Shown piece by piece: positions 12,085 through 25,236 of a stretch of DNA of 64,000 bases; position 1 is the first letter of the stretch; each line of letters starts with the position of its first letter. The notes under the pieces were generated by a model. That model saw nothing but the letters and a program-made list of their open reading frames with translations, searched no databases and was not told where the DNA came from. Where the stretch lies: positions 191,461 through 255,460 of the forward strand of contig ML210152.1 of NCBI GenBank assembly GCA_004369085.1. Direction: 5' to 3'. The stretch comes from Coprinopsis marcescibilis (taxonomy: Eukaryota; Basidiomycota; Agaricomycetes; Agaricales; Psathyrellaceae). The position numbers and the translations under genes are program-made.

Positions 12085-12622
12085 GAGCTAGTGGTTGCTT
12101 TTATGAGCTAATGTGTATTGCTTAACGCACTGTGTATCAGTATTACGAACGCATGATGTACTACTACTTTTTATAATCTCACTCGATACTCTTATTAGAC
12201 GGCATTTAATCGAATTTGACAAATAAGCTGTAAAGCGTATGAGCATCTGGGCTCGACAAGGAGCACTGCGCAATATTCAGGATTGAGTATTGCAAGGGGT
12301 AAAGAAAACAAGGGGAGCAAAAGGTTGCATAGGATGTACAAAAGAGCTGATCATAAATCATATGGTGCAACTAGTAAGACTTCGTAATGTAAGCATTCAA
12401 ACATGTCAAAGAAATATACAGTAAACTACGTCCCAAGCCGTTAGGTTGATAGGTAAGTATAAGTAATAAGTAAATGAAGTCTATGAAATGATCCAAAACT
12501 GTCCCAAGAATTCGAAGCAGAAAATCCCAGATATAAAGTCCAAACACGATTCTCCAAAGTGTCCGTTCGGAATGTCCTATATGGTCGGTCAAAAGTCAAA
12601 AGTCAAAAGTGGCACGCGATCA
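12085..12622. other. Intergenic stretch between convergent genes
   Basis: AT-rich 3' flanks of the permease (plus) and the serine-rich protein (minus). No gene is supported. A short tandem AAAAGTC repeat lies near 12591-12609. Confidence 0.5.
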
Positions 12623-15600
12623 TCAATCTATACTCCTCCTCTTGTCCTCCTTCCTTAGCGCTTTCGGTGTTCCAAGTCTCCTTAATCGATCTCTAAAGGT
12701 CGACCTCGGTACAGTCGTTGGGTTAATAGGCGCGCCCGAAGCACTTGTAGGAGTGGCGGGAGCTGCATCATAATCCATAGTAGGAGAATCCATTGTCGTA
12801 GTAGTTTCTGAAGTAACAGCAGAAGATTTGGAACCAGAGGTAGCAGTTGTATCAGTAGTATTAGTACGGCCAGAGGTTGTTGTTGTTGTTGTTGTCGTTG
12901 TCGAACGGCCTGTTGAAGTATTAAATGCTACGAGTCTCGTCTTTGGACTCATTCGAGGTGTAGATGGAGCAGATGGCGAAGATAATGATGATGGGGGAAG
13001 GTCTATTGGCGATAGTTGTTGTACAGATTCCAAGTTTATGCTTTTATCCGCTTCTTCTTCAATTTTAGCGTCAAGGTTTTCAGTGCTAGTGTATCCAAGA
13101 TCCTTCTTCTTTTCATCGTCCACAATGGCCAAGGTTAGTTCGTCCAAGCTTGATTCACGTTTCTTCCGCTTTACAACAGCAGCAGTCAGCACGAAAGTCC
13201 CAAAGTCCCAAGCAAGCCTGGGGACAGGACAGAGGAAAATCACTCACTCACCGAACTCTTCTTATTCAACGAGAAGAAACGTCTGATTTTACTGTTGCTC
13301 GCCGATCCTGTATGTTCACCCTCCCGACTATGACTCCTCGAATCCAACGCGTCGATAGTAACGATAGCCTTGGCCTTCACTTCCGCTGCGATTTGTGCCT
13401 GCGAAGGTGACGTCGCCGCTGCCAAAGGAGCTCCACCTGTGGTGATCGGCTGTGTTTGTGCTTGAACTTCGGGGGCTGTGGCAGGAGTCGCCGGTGGCGA
13501 CAGCGGTGGACTGGTGCTCATGTTGCCCTCGACCAACCCGGACCCTGAGACGAACGCAGGGATGGCAGGCGCCATTTGTGGCGTTCCATGTCGACTCGAG
13601 CTAGGGTTAGGGGTAGCATGAGGACTGCCTTCGACGTTGACCAAGACCCATCCCTGACCGCTACCGGCTGCGCCAGCCGATTGGTGAATATTAGGCTTAA
13701 CGAGCCTGTTCGAGGTCGTGCGGTCCCGAGTCTGGCTGTTCTCTTTACTTGAACCCAGGCTTGAGGACGACGTGGTCTTGGGGTTGGTGTTCCCTTTCTG
13801 ACCGCTCCCTCGACTCCCATTACTGCTCGACCTGCTACTGGGGCTGAACATCGTACTTGGCATCGGTGGCACGTTGGTGGCAGCGATGACGCCGACAAGC
13901 GCAGCTTCGCTCTTCCTGAGTGCGTCCAACCCTTCAGGGTTCGAAAGGTTTCCGGTACTCCCGTCCTTCGGCTGCCGCGCCCAGGGATTCACGATCTCGG
14001 GTGATTCCACTAGACCTCGAGTCTCCCTTATCGGTGTCGTCGCTGTCCCCAGTCCATTCTTCCCAGCACCTTTGGATGGCGATGCGCTAAAGTAACTTCC
14101 ACCAGCGCCCTTGTTTCCGGCTGGAGATGCTTCTTCGTCGGTCGGACTGAGCCAGCCACCAGGTAGAACCTTCTTCGCCTGAGTCTGGTTAGGACTGTGC
14201 TCCTGCTTCCGGCCAAGGCCACTTTGGCCGCCTCCGCCTGTCCACTTGATGGGCACCTCCCCGCTAATATCCGACGATTCAGCCCCAGAAGTCCGTGGAT
14301 AGCCTTCGGACCCGTCATCGTCGTTATCCCTGTCTGGCGAGTCCTTGTCCTTGAATGGGTCTCCGCTCAAAAGTGGAGGAATGACGTGAACAGCTGGTTG
14401 TGGGCTGGGCTGGGATCGTGGGGGAGCACGGCTGGGTGAACCATGTCGGCTTTGGCTGTTGGACTTGTTCACATTCCCGGAGCCGGAATACTGCCCTGTG
14501 GTTGCGAACCGTTGATGGATTGGAGTGGCCGGCTGAGAATTTGTCAAAGGGGCCACAGGCGGAGTCCTAGGCCTCTCTCTCTGAGAAAGATGAGCGCTGA
14601 AAGATGGAACCAGCGGAGATTCGTTCCGTTGATGCTTCATTGTGCCGACCCCGGTCATATTATCGTCGTTGCTGGAAACAACGCTGGGGAGGTTTGCGCG
14701 GTTGTACTGATAGGTGGGCGGTTCGCCCTCATATTCGTTAACCACGTCGTCCTGCTCTTGAATTACCGACACCGGGACTTGAGCACGCGGCGCTGGTTTG
14801 CGAAGGAGGTGGGGACCTTGCGATATAGTCGTGGGTGTTTGTGGTGGATTAATGTGACGCATGTCCTCCGTTGCAGACCGTGTATGGCTAAGGCCGGTGG
14901 CGGGTCCAGATGGGGTAGGTAATGCTAGAGGCTCGGAGACTTGTCGCCGGTGTTGGAGTGAGGCTTGACCTCGTGGAGTAGTGGGTCTTTCTGGGAGGTC
15001 TTGAGATATAGATAGTTCGAGGTTGGAGGTGGAGGTATGGACATTGTCAATGGATTCAGAAGCGGGGCCGGTGAACACCCAGAGGTCTTTAACTCGCGAC
15101 CTGTTATTGGTGAGGGATATGGAGGTGAGGAGAGAGAAACTGTGTCTGTCTAGGGAGCTTAAGAGAGTGAGGATGAGCTGAAGAGAGTCCGAGGCAAAGT
15201 TGTCTTGCTGGAACCCTAGGTATGGTCTGGTTATGATCTCCCCGAGGACTAGCGAAAAGAAAGACTAACATTTGTACCCCTTCAATTGGAATTCGTAACA
15301 ATTGTCTCCTACTTTCTTTTCCGAGACTACACCTCGTGGCCAAGAGTTTCGGACAGCTTGAAGAATGGCGGGTGTCAAGTGGAGCGGAGGTGCAATCACA
15401 CGCATGACTGTCGTCGAAGCAAAGCTTAAGGCGAACGGTAGCCGTCGCTGTGTCTTGCCGTCCGCAGCAAGGGACGGTGAGCCTCCTCCGGTCGGTAGTG
15501 GTGTCCCCGTCCTGGACGCGGCCGGTGTCGCTGCAGGCTTTGAGAATGCCATGGCCAATCTGTCATCGTGTTCCCGGCCATAGTCTATGCACGAGAGGAA

Positions 15601-16014
15601 CGTGTACCCCGCCTGGTAGATGATGGTGAAGATATCAATGAGAAGCTTCTCGGTGTGAACAGATTTTGAGTTCGCCCAAGGTTTGCCATCGAGAGAGAAT
15701 TCGTAAAGATTGTGGGGCTGGTCCTCGCGAGCTGCGACTGCGATACCCTGGGCTTCGAACAACCGCTCGAACGACGCAACTACGGTTGGAGTAAAGGAAT
15801 AAAGCCTGATAAAGTTAGAGCTTGAGATTGCGAGTAAAGCAAAGGAATTCCTGGGGCTGTCGTCCTTGAGAAACTCTTTTCGCGGTGTAAAACCAGAGTC
15901 TGGTGGAGACGCAGTAGTTGGCCCCATCGACGACTTGGACGGCCTGTTCCTGACAGTTTCAAGCAAAGCCAAGAATCGAGACTGAAATAGCTTGCCCTCG
16001 GGGCGTGATGTCAT
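12623..16014 (-). CDS. Conserved fungal protein, Ser/Pro-rich with ordered N-terminus
   Basis: Three exons (16014-15270, 15215-13252, 13168-12623) give 1084 aa. The first intron splices to reconstitute GYKWFQQDNFASDS. Residues 1 to about 300 look folded, with regular hydrophobic spacing (LYSFTPTVVASFERLFEAQG; YEFQLKGYKW; LQLILTLLSSLD). The rest is low-complexity Ser/Pro/Thr/Gly sequence, with a nine-threonine run in exon 3 (a GTT repeat on the plus strand, about 12878-12901) and a short basic patch KIRRFFSLNKKS. I do not recognise the family. It could be a scaffold or signalling regulator, but nothing shows a catalytic site, signal peptide or membrane segment. Its start lies only 81 bp from the NUP188 start, so the two genes are probably driven from one bidirectional promoter. 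Confidence 0.8.
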
Positions 16015-16095
16015 GGCACGTGCTACACACGTGAACTTTCTTGTTCTGGAGTCTGCCGCTCAGATTCAGACTCCGTCTGTCGAGCTCTCCCTGTC
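16015..16095. promoter_or_regulatory. Short bidirectional promoter with two CACGTG boxes
   Basis: Only 81 bp separate the divergent start codons of the 1084-aa protein (minus) and NUP188 (plus). It holds two CACGTG palindromes, at 16017-16022 and 16028-16033, 5 bp apart. They match the core bHLH (E-box/G-box) site. No TATA box is seen. Both 5' UTRs must be very short or extend into each other. Confidence 0.55.
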
Positions 16096-19000
16096 ATGTC
16101 GGAAGAGGGTCGTTCGAATCTCATAGATGTGTAAGTTTCTAGCTTCTCTGCTCTGATAGAAACTTATGCGGTACTGGTTAGATCTTATTCTCAACTCCAC
16201 CTGGTCCTAAGTGGTCACCAGGAAGGTCTGACGCCAGACCAAGTCAAAGAACTCCTTGTTGCACGCAAGTCCGTTCTACAGAATGTTTGCAAGGGTTCAG
16301 TATTCGGACTGCCCTCCCAGGAGTCGCGCAAAAAGATCGAATCAGGCTCGGTCAACCTAACGGATGGCGTCACAGCTCGCGTGGAAGATGCAGAGAAGCA
16401 GTTTGTCCTCGCCATCAGCTCAAAATTCAACATCGACGAGATTCAGGCGTTTATCCTGTTCCGGTCATTCCTCTTCAACCAGGGCCTTCCAGCCATCACG
16501 TCGAAACAATCAAAGGATGCAATGGTAGAGGAAGTCCTGACAGCAATTGGCCCTTTCTACTATTCCGAGCGGCTGTACGCCATTAACGTGTTGGGTCCTT
16601 TGTTCAGAGCATATGGCGAAGACTCGTCGGATTCACTCTCAGATATCGCCTTTGAATTCCTACCAACCATCATTCCCGACCCCGTCGAATTCACTATTCA
16701 GCTTATCAACGCGTACACCGCGAAAACCTCCCAGGTACTACCCGAGAGCATCATGTCAACAAACGACCCCAAACTGGCCATGACATGGGCGAAGCGTTCT
16801 CTGCGCGACCAACTCGCACTCTTGGAACTTTTGTTCTGGATTATGTGGGGATACGCTCCGTGTACCGCTTCAATCGTCCTCAAGGTCTTTCAGGCCGCCT
16901 ACGGCACGCAACTTGGAATGGAACAACGCAATACGAACCTTATGCTGGATGAGGAGAGCCAACAACTAGTGAAAGACTGTGCCGCATTTTGGATTTTGAT
17001 CACCATCGAAGTCCTCGAACTCGAGAACGTTTCAGACGACGACAGTCTCGAGTTGACGGACACGCCTAGCGGGAAAACACTCTACATCGCATCACCCAAA
17101 ACATTGGAGAAGATACACGCCGTCGTGATGAGCAACGACAACTCGAAGTTCTCCTGCACGTTTGTGGCATGGACCTATGTCCTGTCTCGCATTGTTGCAA
17201 AGGCGTCAACCCTCGACAATGTACCGCCTGAATACCAGCCATTCTTGGACACTATCAACCCACCTCTCACTCGCTCATATACCAAAGAATCCGAACCCCT
17301 TCATGTCCAAATGACTCGGGCTGCTATAGCACCTGAATCTGGCTTGTTCACTCTCCTCCACGATCTCCTCACAAAGTCAGCACCCTTTGTCACTTCTATC
17401 GCGTGGCGAACTGGGTCTGCAGTTCGAGAGCCAAATGCTATCGCCTACCGCTCCACTCTCAAAGGTAAGTCATTCCCATATTACAAGTAGCTGCATGCTT
17501 GACCCAGTTTACAGGCGTTGTAATGGCACTGCTAGAGCTCACTCCGGTGGAACATATTGCCCCGCTTGACGAATTCCTTGACGTCTGGACGGCTCTTTTC
17601 GGTCGTTCAGAACCCAGCGCTGTATCCTCCCTTTGTCTGCAATTCTGGCAGGGTGATTGGCCCCACCGGATAAGCATCACACCTCCCAACGCCACCAATG
17701 CGTATATCACATCCACTCAACATCAGACAGGCGCATTGGCACGCAGAGCCCTAATTGATGTCGCGCGTACCCGGTTTCCAATCCATCTCTCTCCGTTGAT
17801 GAAGCTGATAAGGTCTATGACCGGCTCTGGCTTCCTCGACACCGACCCCTTGGGTACATCGACAGGGGGGGATTTGGGCGTCGTTGCTTCTACACCAGAG
17901 GGAATCATCCTCCCCATAGAACGCGTCGTCTGCGCACGCTTCGTCTACCAGTTCTTCCAGCATCTCCCTACATTCGCTCAGCTCATTCACCTATCTCAAT
18001 GCTCCGGCCCTCACGCGATGTACGAAAGGGTCTACAACTCGCATGGGTCCAGCAGTGTTCCAGTGTACACCAATCTTCGGCCACTTCGCCTTCCTGGAGG
18101 GTCTATCTTGCCAGCCAAGTCGCATGGAACGGTCGTAAGCGACAGCGGTGACGCGATTGTTGTAGCCTGGCGGCATCAACACTCGGGGTGGAAGCTCATT
18201 TTGGACATTCTGGGGTGGTATGTGCGAAGAAGGCATATGGAGTTCAAGAGCAGCAGCAACTCTGGCGCCGGCGGAAATGGTGCTCTCACAGCGGCAGACG
18301 TCTCGGGGTCCACCGATATTTTCACAAGACGAGGAACGCACCAGGCTCAGAATCTCCCTGCCGTTACTATCAGCATAGAGGATGTCGGCATGGAATTGAC
18401 GGACCAGAACGACGAGCAGGTGGTCACTGACGCATTGGACCTCTTGAGAAGCATTGTTCAATCGAACCCTTCGCAAGCGGAGGAACTCATGTCTTCGTTG
18501 GAGAAACAGGACCCGGGCTCAGTTCCGGAATCCCCTCCTGATCTGGTGCAGCTCACCACGATGATCCTCGAAGAGGCATTATCGCGGACCGGAGCCCGGA
18601 CCGGGGCGTACACCTTTGGATCAATGAACAGGAACGCGGAAACCAGGTCGCCTGTACGCATGCAGCTAATCACATCTTGTCTGAGTGTGCTGGCCGCGCT
18701 GCTCGCGAACCCTGTTTACTCGAACCGAGTGTGGCTGTACATCCGGTCAACTTCAGCTTTGTTCGGTGGTGGAGGAGATGGAGGGATGGTGTCGGATAAG
18801 TCGTATGCGAGCACGGCGCTGGCTGTTGAGCGGGCGACTGGTCAGTATACCGTCACGTTGGCTCTGCTGCATCTCGTGCAGCAGCTGTTGTACGATGCTG
18901 CGTTGACTGTCCAGTACCCTGATCCATCTGGTGAACAAGTACCAACCTCTCAGCTGTACCACAATCTGGGAGCCTTCAAGATGCAGCAGGTGAAGGAGGA

Positions 19001-22000
19001 GGTGTTGATGAGGGCGATACGGTTTGTGCACAGCGAAATCTGGATTGAGCATTTGGGGTGGAAGTATAACCAGTTGGGAGATAGATTTGAGATTGGGAGG
19101 AGGATTGCGAGTTTGTATTCGTGTGTGCTTATCAACTTTCCGCCAAGCCTTCCACCGCAGCATCAGCAGCAGCAACAGCAACAGTCGAAACTTTTCGGGA
19201 AGGGCAATTTTAGCTCGTCGGTGCAGCCCAAACCGTATCCTCTCCTTAGCCAAGCTATTGCCGACATCATGCTGCTCAGAGCCACGACTTCGACCATCAC
19301 ACCGCTCGTTTCGTCACTCGCGAGCGGAGGGCAAGTGGTTCGGATGTTACATGCAGCAAGGCGGTTTGGGGATGTCCGAAGGCTTGTGATGCTCCTGGAT
19401 TCGCTCCTCCTCCTCGCCAGACAAGTCATCAACGCCAAACTGTGTCTTCAGGCGGAGAGTGGGGGTGATCGGCCGGTTGCCGTCTCTTTGCTGGAACAGG
19501 CACTTTGTGCACGGGTGGTTGGTGGTGCGGCCTCGCACGACGCAGTGCACAGCGCGAAGCAGGACCCGATTGACGTGTTGGCTGGTTACGTCAAGGATAG
19601 GGATATCGGGGCTGATGTACCTTACCAAGCCATCCGCCTCCTCACCACCCTCGCCAAATCCCTCTCCGTGTCTACCTCGTCGTCGTTCAACCCCGGCTCG
19701 TCCTCCGTCCATTTCGGCAACTCGTTGGCGGTGTCATCGGTCTTGACCAGCTCTGCCTCGACGACTGCGACGACGATGATCGGACACTTGTCCAACCCCG
19801 AAGCGGTTGTGTCGGCGTTCATTGGGATTGTGCAGCATCCGTATGATGATATTGATTTGAGGATTGCGGTGTGGAAGTTTATTGCGTTGATTGTGGATGT
19901 GGAGCCTGCGCTGGGAGGCTTGTTTGTGGCGGGGAAGTTTAGGATTCCGGGAGAGTTTGATGTGGTTGATAGGAAGGGGAAAGGGAAGGAAGGCGACGGA
20001 AAGAGGAAGGAACAGGAGGCGGAGGATGAAGAGCCGGACGAACGACCGCGACGCGACGCGCTTCATGCGGCACATGACACTTTGAGCCATTGGCGACAGC
20101 TGTGGGAGGTCCAGCCTGAGCTCTTGGCTGCAGTCTTGGAGTTTATGACTATCGTCTGGCAGCACGCTTTGGAACACAAGGTCAGCATCGAGCCGCTGCG
20201 CGAGCATGTACGGTTCTGGGAGAATATCGGGGCAATTGTGAGGGAGGAGGTTGGGCCGGTGCCAGAATACGACACTGAAGAGTATGTGGTTATTGATAAA
20301 GTCCAGCATTCGAACCACAACGAGTCCGTGGTCGTTCACTCGTACCGAACTCTCTCCAAGGCCCTTGCCGTCAAACTTGTCAGCCTCGACGTCGGTTTCC
20401 ATCTGCAAACTGCTGGCACAGCTGGTGGAGGTACTCCCCCCAAACGCCCTCACAGCTTTGCTGCCATGGAGCCACAATTCAAATCGGAGGAAGAACTCGG
20501 GGACTTGCTTTCTGAAGCTGTTCCAAGTCCTTATGCACCGCGATTGCACGATGCGGCTGCTGAACGGCTAAAAACCGACTTTCCGGGGCTCACGTTGCAG
20601 CAGTTGCAACTCAAGGAACCATTGTCGGATCGGATATACGGCGACCGATTTGCGTTTTCCATGTCATTGTTGCAAGACCGACTGCATGACTACAAAGGAA
20701 CAATCGACGCGGACGGCATGGACGACCCTATCGACAGCATCACCAAATTGGTTCTATCCATCAACCTCAACTTGTCGTTGACACACGCCCAAACCAGCCT
20801 TACCGAATCCTGGGAGAATCTGCTGCGCCAGTGCGTTCCGTACCTTCGCCCGGACCTCAAGCTGCGGGCAAGCCTGTTGTGCGCTGCGTCGTCGATCTCT
20901 GGAGGAATCGCGATGGAGCATAGGCGCGGTGAGATGATGGCGTCGATCCACGGGACAAGACTGGCGCTGCTACTGGCGATTGTCGAAGTGGCCTGGTTTT
21001 CCTCATCACAAAAGACGCAGGCAGCAGAGACCACACCGTTCTTGGAGCTTGTTGAGAACCTACGGGACATTGTCAACAACGAGGCGCAGAACCCTGTAAA
21101 GTCGTTGATGGGTGCGCTCCCTAATCCGTTCCACCGCACGCTCCTCCAGCTTCTGTTCTTCTTTGCGAAGGAAGCGAGGATTCTGTTGAACAGGCCGAAA
21201 GCTCTAAATGCGGACCAGAGGTTGACGATAATGAGCGCGTCGGAGGCGGTGTTGAGTCTAGTGCAGGAGGGGTTGAGGATCGTGTTTGTAGCCGCACAGA
21301 GCAGGCGAGATGTGGAGCTGGACCGCGACATGGAACTGCTCGTGGCGGTGTTCGAACAATGCACCAAGACGGACATCAGCCCTTCGTCCACATACTGGCT
21401 TGCACGATGCCAAGAAGCGGACGTCATGCGCGCGAGCCTCGAGCTCTTTGTGCGCACGGACCTTTCGGGTCTGTCAGACCTCCCCCTGCTGCTCTCGCTC
21501 AAGCACCCGCTGTACGCGCCCCATATTCTGATGTTCCACATGGCGGTGGTGAGCAACCCTATCGCTGCCGAACGCTTCGCGAGCGAGGGGCTGTTGGCTG
21601 CCTATAGCCAGAATAGCATCAGCGCTGCGATCAGTGCAGGGCGGATCGACGTTGTGATACCCGAGCTCCCTGGGGAGCGCAGTCCGGTGCATATCGCGTA
21701 CTGCAGCATGCTGAGCATCGTGGCCAAGGTGGTGCTGGCTCTGGGACGGCATAACCACTACTTTGACGCGGAGGCGTGTGGGTTTGTGCAGCTGTACGGG
21801 GACCAGATCTCGCGTGCGCTGTCGTGGGGCGTGGGTGATTCGATTACGATGCCAGGCTTGGAGGAGATGGAGCAGGTTGTTAATCTGTTTTATGCGATTG
21901 CGAGCAGTGTGCCGAATAGTGCGAGTGCTTCGTCTTCGTCGTTTGGGTCTTTGACGACGGGGGGTGTGAACCCGGCGGTGGACAAGGTGCTGAAGGTGTT

Positions 22001-23021
22001 TACTACGCATGCGTTGCTTTTGCTGCAGCAGATCAACTATGCGATCACGCACCCGAACCATTTGGGGAGCGTGTTTGAGGGTGTGACGCAGGCGGAGCGG
22101 GTGCAGCATGAGCGCAGTGCGCAGGTGGCGGATCCGCTCAAGAGGCCGCTCGTCGCGCAGCTTGTGCATAGGCTCTTTAGGCTCTCGAGCAACGTGCTCG
22201 GCACGCTTGTTGTCGTGAGCCGCGCAGATAGCGTGCTTTGTTTGCCAGAGGAGGACTGGCCGGTTGGTGAAGCCGTTATCATTCCCGTGAGTTGCCTATC
22301 TTCCACTATCTGCCACAACCAATTAACGATCGATTAGCACTCCAAAGTCGTCGTCGGCGAGCCAGCATCGCTCGGCACCCTTCTCGAGCTGGGCAACTGC
22401 AGTTTGGACATTTTGCGCGACTTTGTGGGACGTCCTGGGGGTCAGTCGCTGGTGCCTGCTTCTGGGCTGCAGGCTGGGGCCGCCCCGGGTGCGCCTGGTG
22501 CGTCGCTGGACGTTCGGCAGGGGGTTGTTACTGCGCGGAGGAGTTTGGAGAGTGTGTTGGTGTATGCTGTTACGCAGCTTGCGATGTGGTTGGCGAAGAG
22601 TGAGGGTGAGCCTGGATCTGGTGGCCAGGATGAGGGGATGGATGAGCAGGGGATGGATGGTGTTTCGCCGCTTGGGTTGGGTGGGAGAGGGGATGGTGCT
22701 GGTGGTAAGGTCGGGAGGTCGGGTGGAGGGCTGAGCTTGAGTGCGTTGGGCGGGTCCGTTGGGGCTTCCGTTCATGGGAACAGTCAAAGCGGCAGTGGCG
22801 GCGGCTCGGGAGGGTCCGCACGTGCAGTCTCAACCTCGATATCGATGGCGGAAAGGGTGAGGAGGGGTATGACGGGTGAGATGGCGAGTGATTTGCAGGC
22901 GCTGTTGGTGAAAGCCAAGCCGGTGATGGCCAAGTGCGATGCGGTTGTGGGCAAGGAGAGTACGGATGTGATGGGGATTCTGGCAGTGTTTGTAAGGGAT
23001 CGGGTTGGCGCGGGCGTTTAG
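16096..23021 (+). CDS. NUP188: Nucleoporin NUP188
   Basis: Four exons (16096-16130, 16182-17464, 17515-22286, 22338-23021) give 2257 aa. The protein is an all-helical solenoid typical of the Nup188/Nup192 scaffold of the nuclear pore inner ring. The identifying part is the N-terminal Nup188 domain (FVLAISSKFNIDEIQAF and the following helices) and an inserted SH3-like segment at about 636-670 (ILPAKSHGTVV, then IVVAW). Later parts contain low-complexity inserts: a glutamine run near 19165-19185, a Lys/Glu-rich stretch near 19975-20060 and a glycine-rich segment near 22680-22830. It is longer than yeast Nup188 (about 1650 aa), mainly through these inserts. It should form part of the inner-ring complex with Nic96 and Nup53. 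The ATG at 16096 gives a 12-codon first exon, supported by the in-frame splice. Confidence 0.88.
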
Positions 23022-23310
23022 ATGTTGATGCGTAGAATTCTGGTTTTTGTGACTCAAGGCGGTTAGTATCCTGCCCTGGTTTCTTTTTTGTTCTCGTTTT
23101 TGTTTTCGCTTTGTGCATACATATATTTTGCTCTTTCTTTCCTTTCTCTCTCTCTCTCTCAAAATAATGGTATGATGCCGTTTCAGGATATCCTGCCCAC
23201 TTGCGGGTTTGCATAAATATATTGTTGGTACATTGTCGTCGTGTTTAAAATTTATATTCGATCCAGCATATGGCTTGCATACAGCAACAAGGTATGTCAA
23301 GACTTTAAGA

Positions 23311-24746
23311 TCAGGCAGTAAGCACTTCAGCACCGTCATGCGTTATGAGCACCATATGCTCTGCTTGTGCGCTCCGCGCCGTATTCTATTTCGGACAGGT
23401 ATGTCAATGGTGGACTCCTATAAGAGAGGGCGGAAGGGCTCGCACCTCTGTAGACGCGGTCCATCCGTCTGGGAAAATCCATCCGCGGGGGTTTGACCCT
23501 TGGATGATACAGGGCTCGATGGTAAAGCAGTGGCCTGGCTCCATTATCCCCGGCTCGTCGTTTTCTAGTCAGTCAGCAAGGTCAGTCGTCGGGTACCACA
23601 CCATTACGGCGGTACCATAACCGACCATGAAGCAGAATACGAATACTAACTGTGATGCAAGATCCACGGGATGCTGTGGAACACCGGTCCAATTCCATGG
23701 CCGCTAAACTGGGTGGACACGGAGTATTCGGTTCCTGCGCGGGATTTTGTGGTGAGGAGGGTGTGGATTGCTTTGCCGATGTCGCGGAAGAGGCGGTTGG
23801 GGCCGCATGCTGCGATTCCTGCTTGGAGACATGCGTTTGTTGTCTGTATGAGGTCGGAGGCTTTGGGGTCCTGTGTGAGGTTGGGGACTGTCGATGAATG
23901 AGGGTCATGAAGGGGTTACTAAAGGCACGTACGATGGAGCCGACTGCGAATGTCTGGGAGGTGTCGCCGTGGAATCCGTCTTTGTAGATTGTGACGTCGA
24001 TGTTGATTATGTCGCCGTCTTGCAGCGGGTGGCTGGGTTACTGTAGCGGTTAGAATTGTTCGTAATAGTAGTTGGGAATCGACGCACTCGTCTGGTATAC
24101 CGTGCACCAAGACGTTGTTTATGCTACGCATAGTCACACTCTGTCAATACCAAGTCGATCACGAAGCGTACCTAGTGCAGCACGACTTTGGAAAGTCGTT
24201 GTAGAGGAGTGGAGAGGGATAGGCACCGTGCGCTACGATGAACTCGTGTATAGCCTCGTCAATCGCGTTCGTCGTGATTCCCACCTCCCAGTCTACCGAT
24301 TAGCTTTTAGCTATGCACAGCAGCAGCTCAGAGCTTACCTTGACCAACGAGCCAGCGTACTCCCTAACCTTCTTCGCCAATTTCGCAGCTTCGCGCAGTT
24401 TACCCTCTTCCTCCGTTCCAAGGGCGATTTTGCCCTTGAACGCCGGCCGTTTATCGAGGCACGGCGGGTCAAAGGCGTAATACGGCCGCTGTATATGCGC
24501 GGGGACACTGCGTGTTTTGATGTGGGCTGTACCGAATACGTAGGGTTCTTCTGGGAGTATGACTCGGTAGTCGCCAAAGTCCTCGATCATGAGTTCGGAG
24601 TCTGCGAACTCGTTCTCGCTGGGCTCTGTGAGGGTTGATTGTGACATTGCGGTCCTGATACGCGTGTGTTTAGGTGGGAGAGGTCGTGGGATATGGCGGT
24701 AGTGGTGTCGGGATAGCGAGCGCAGGAGGCTGGGTAGTCGCTGCAT
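23311..24746 (-). CDS. Methionine aminopeptidase type I, likely mitochondrial
   Basis: Seven exons (24746-24339, 24284-24172, 24123-24088, 24032-23933, 23870-23651, 23564-23446, 23385-23311) give 356 aa. All five metal ligands of the family are visible: Asp198 (INIDVT), Asp209 (FHGDTS), His277 (FSGHGIG), Glu309 (FTIEPC) and Glu341 (AQAEHMV). The segment around HGAYPSPLLYNDFP is also typical. Starting at ATG 24746 the first 35 residues are Arg/His/Ser-rich without acids (MQRLPSLLRSLSRHH), a good mitochondrial presequence. An upstream in-frame ATG at 24890 would add 48 residues and hide it. The enzyme removes initiator Met from nascent proteins. The acceptor before exon 2 is a non-ideal GAG. 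The gene is convergent with NUP188, stop codons 290 bp apart. Confidence 0.9.
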
Positions 24747-25236
24747 TGTCACCGTCGGTGCACTGAAGGAAGGCGCGCTCGCCGATGACGCACGACTGTG
24801 ACGGTGTTTGGGACCGACGGTCTTGGCATGGTCAAACAGCTCCTCGGCAATCACCGAGCAAGAGTTGGTGCCCTCAGAAGTTGAATTCAAAGTTTTAAAT
24901 TTTAGGTTTGCAGCGGGATGGCAGTTGGCCGAGTGTTGACGAAGCCGACTATGTGGCGCCTGCGGCAGGATTTGTCTCTGATTTAAATTGAGAGGTTGTT
25001 ACGCGCCAGCACTGCTCTCTGTACAAGTAACAGCGCTGGGGGTAGTGGGTGCATCACCAATGGTACTCATCAGGGAGATTCGGATATACAGCAGACCAGT
25101 TCGAGTAGGTTCAAAGTCTTCAATGAGGCTCTGGATGGTTGGTGGCTCGTGCGTGAGCTATTAACGGTATTGATAATCGATCGATAACTTTATAAGCGCT
25201 CGTTAACCCGGCGGTTATGCTTATACCTCGGATACC
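24747..25236. other. Intergenic stretch with first orphan-family promoter
   Basis: 5' flank of the aminopeptidase and upstream region of the first tandem orphan gene. From about 25105 it resembles the segments upstream of the other two copies (GTGCGTGAGCT, then GATAAT, then the TATA motif). No other gene is supported. Confidence 0.5.
25191..25204 (+). promoter_or_regulatory. TATA-type motif of orphan gene A
   Basis: TATAAGCGCTCGTT, ending 32 bp before the ATG at 25237. The same 13-14 bp string occurs upstream of the two downstream copies at similar distance, so it probably is the core promoter. Confidence 0.7.

Noticed and set aside
21474..22169. 231-codon and other long antisense frames within NUP188
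   Set aside because: They are Arg/His-rich shadow frames opposite a well-supported coding sequence, as expected in GC-rich DNA.
24746..24890. Longer N-terminus of the methionine aminopeptidase from ATG 24890
   Set aside because: The extra 48 residues are acidic and unlike the family, and would bury a good mitochondrial presequence; kept only as an alternative.
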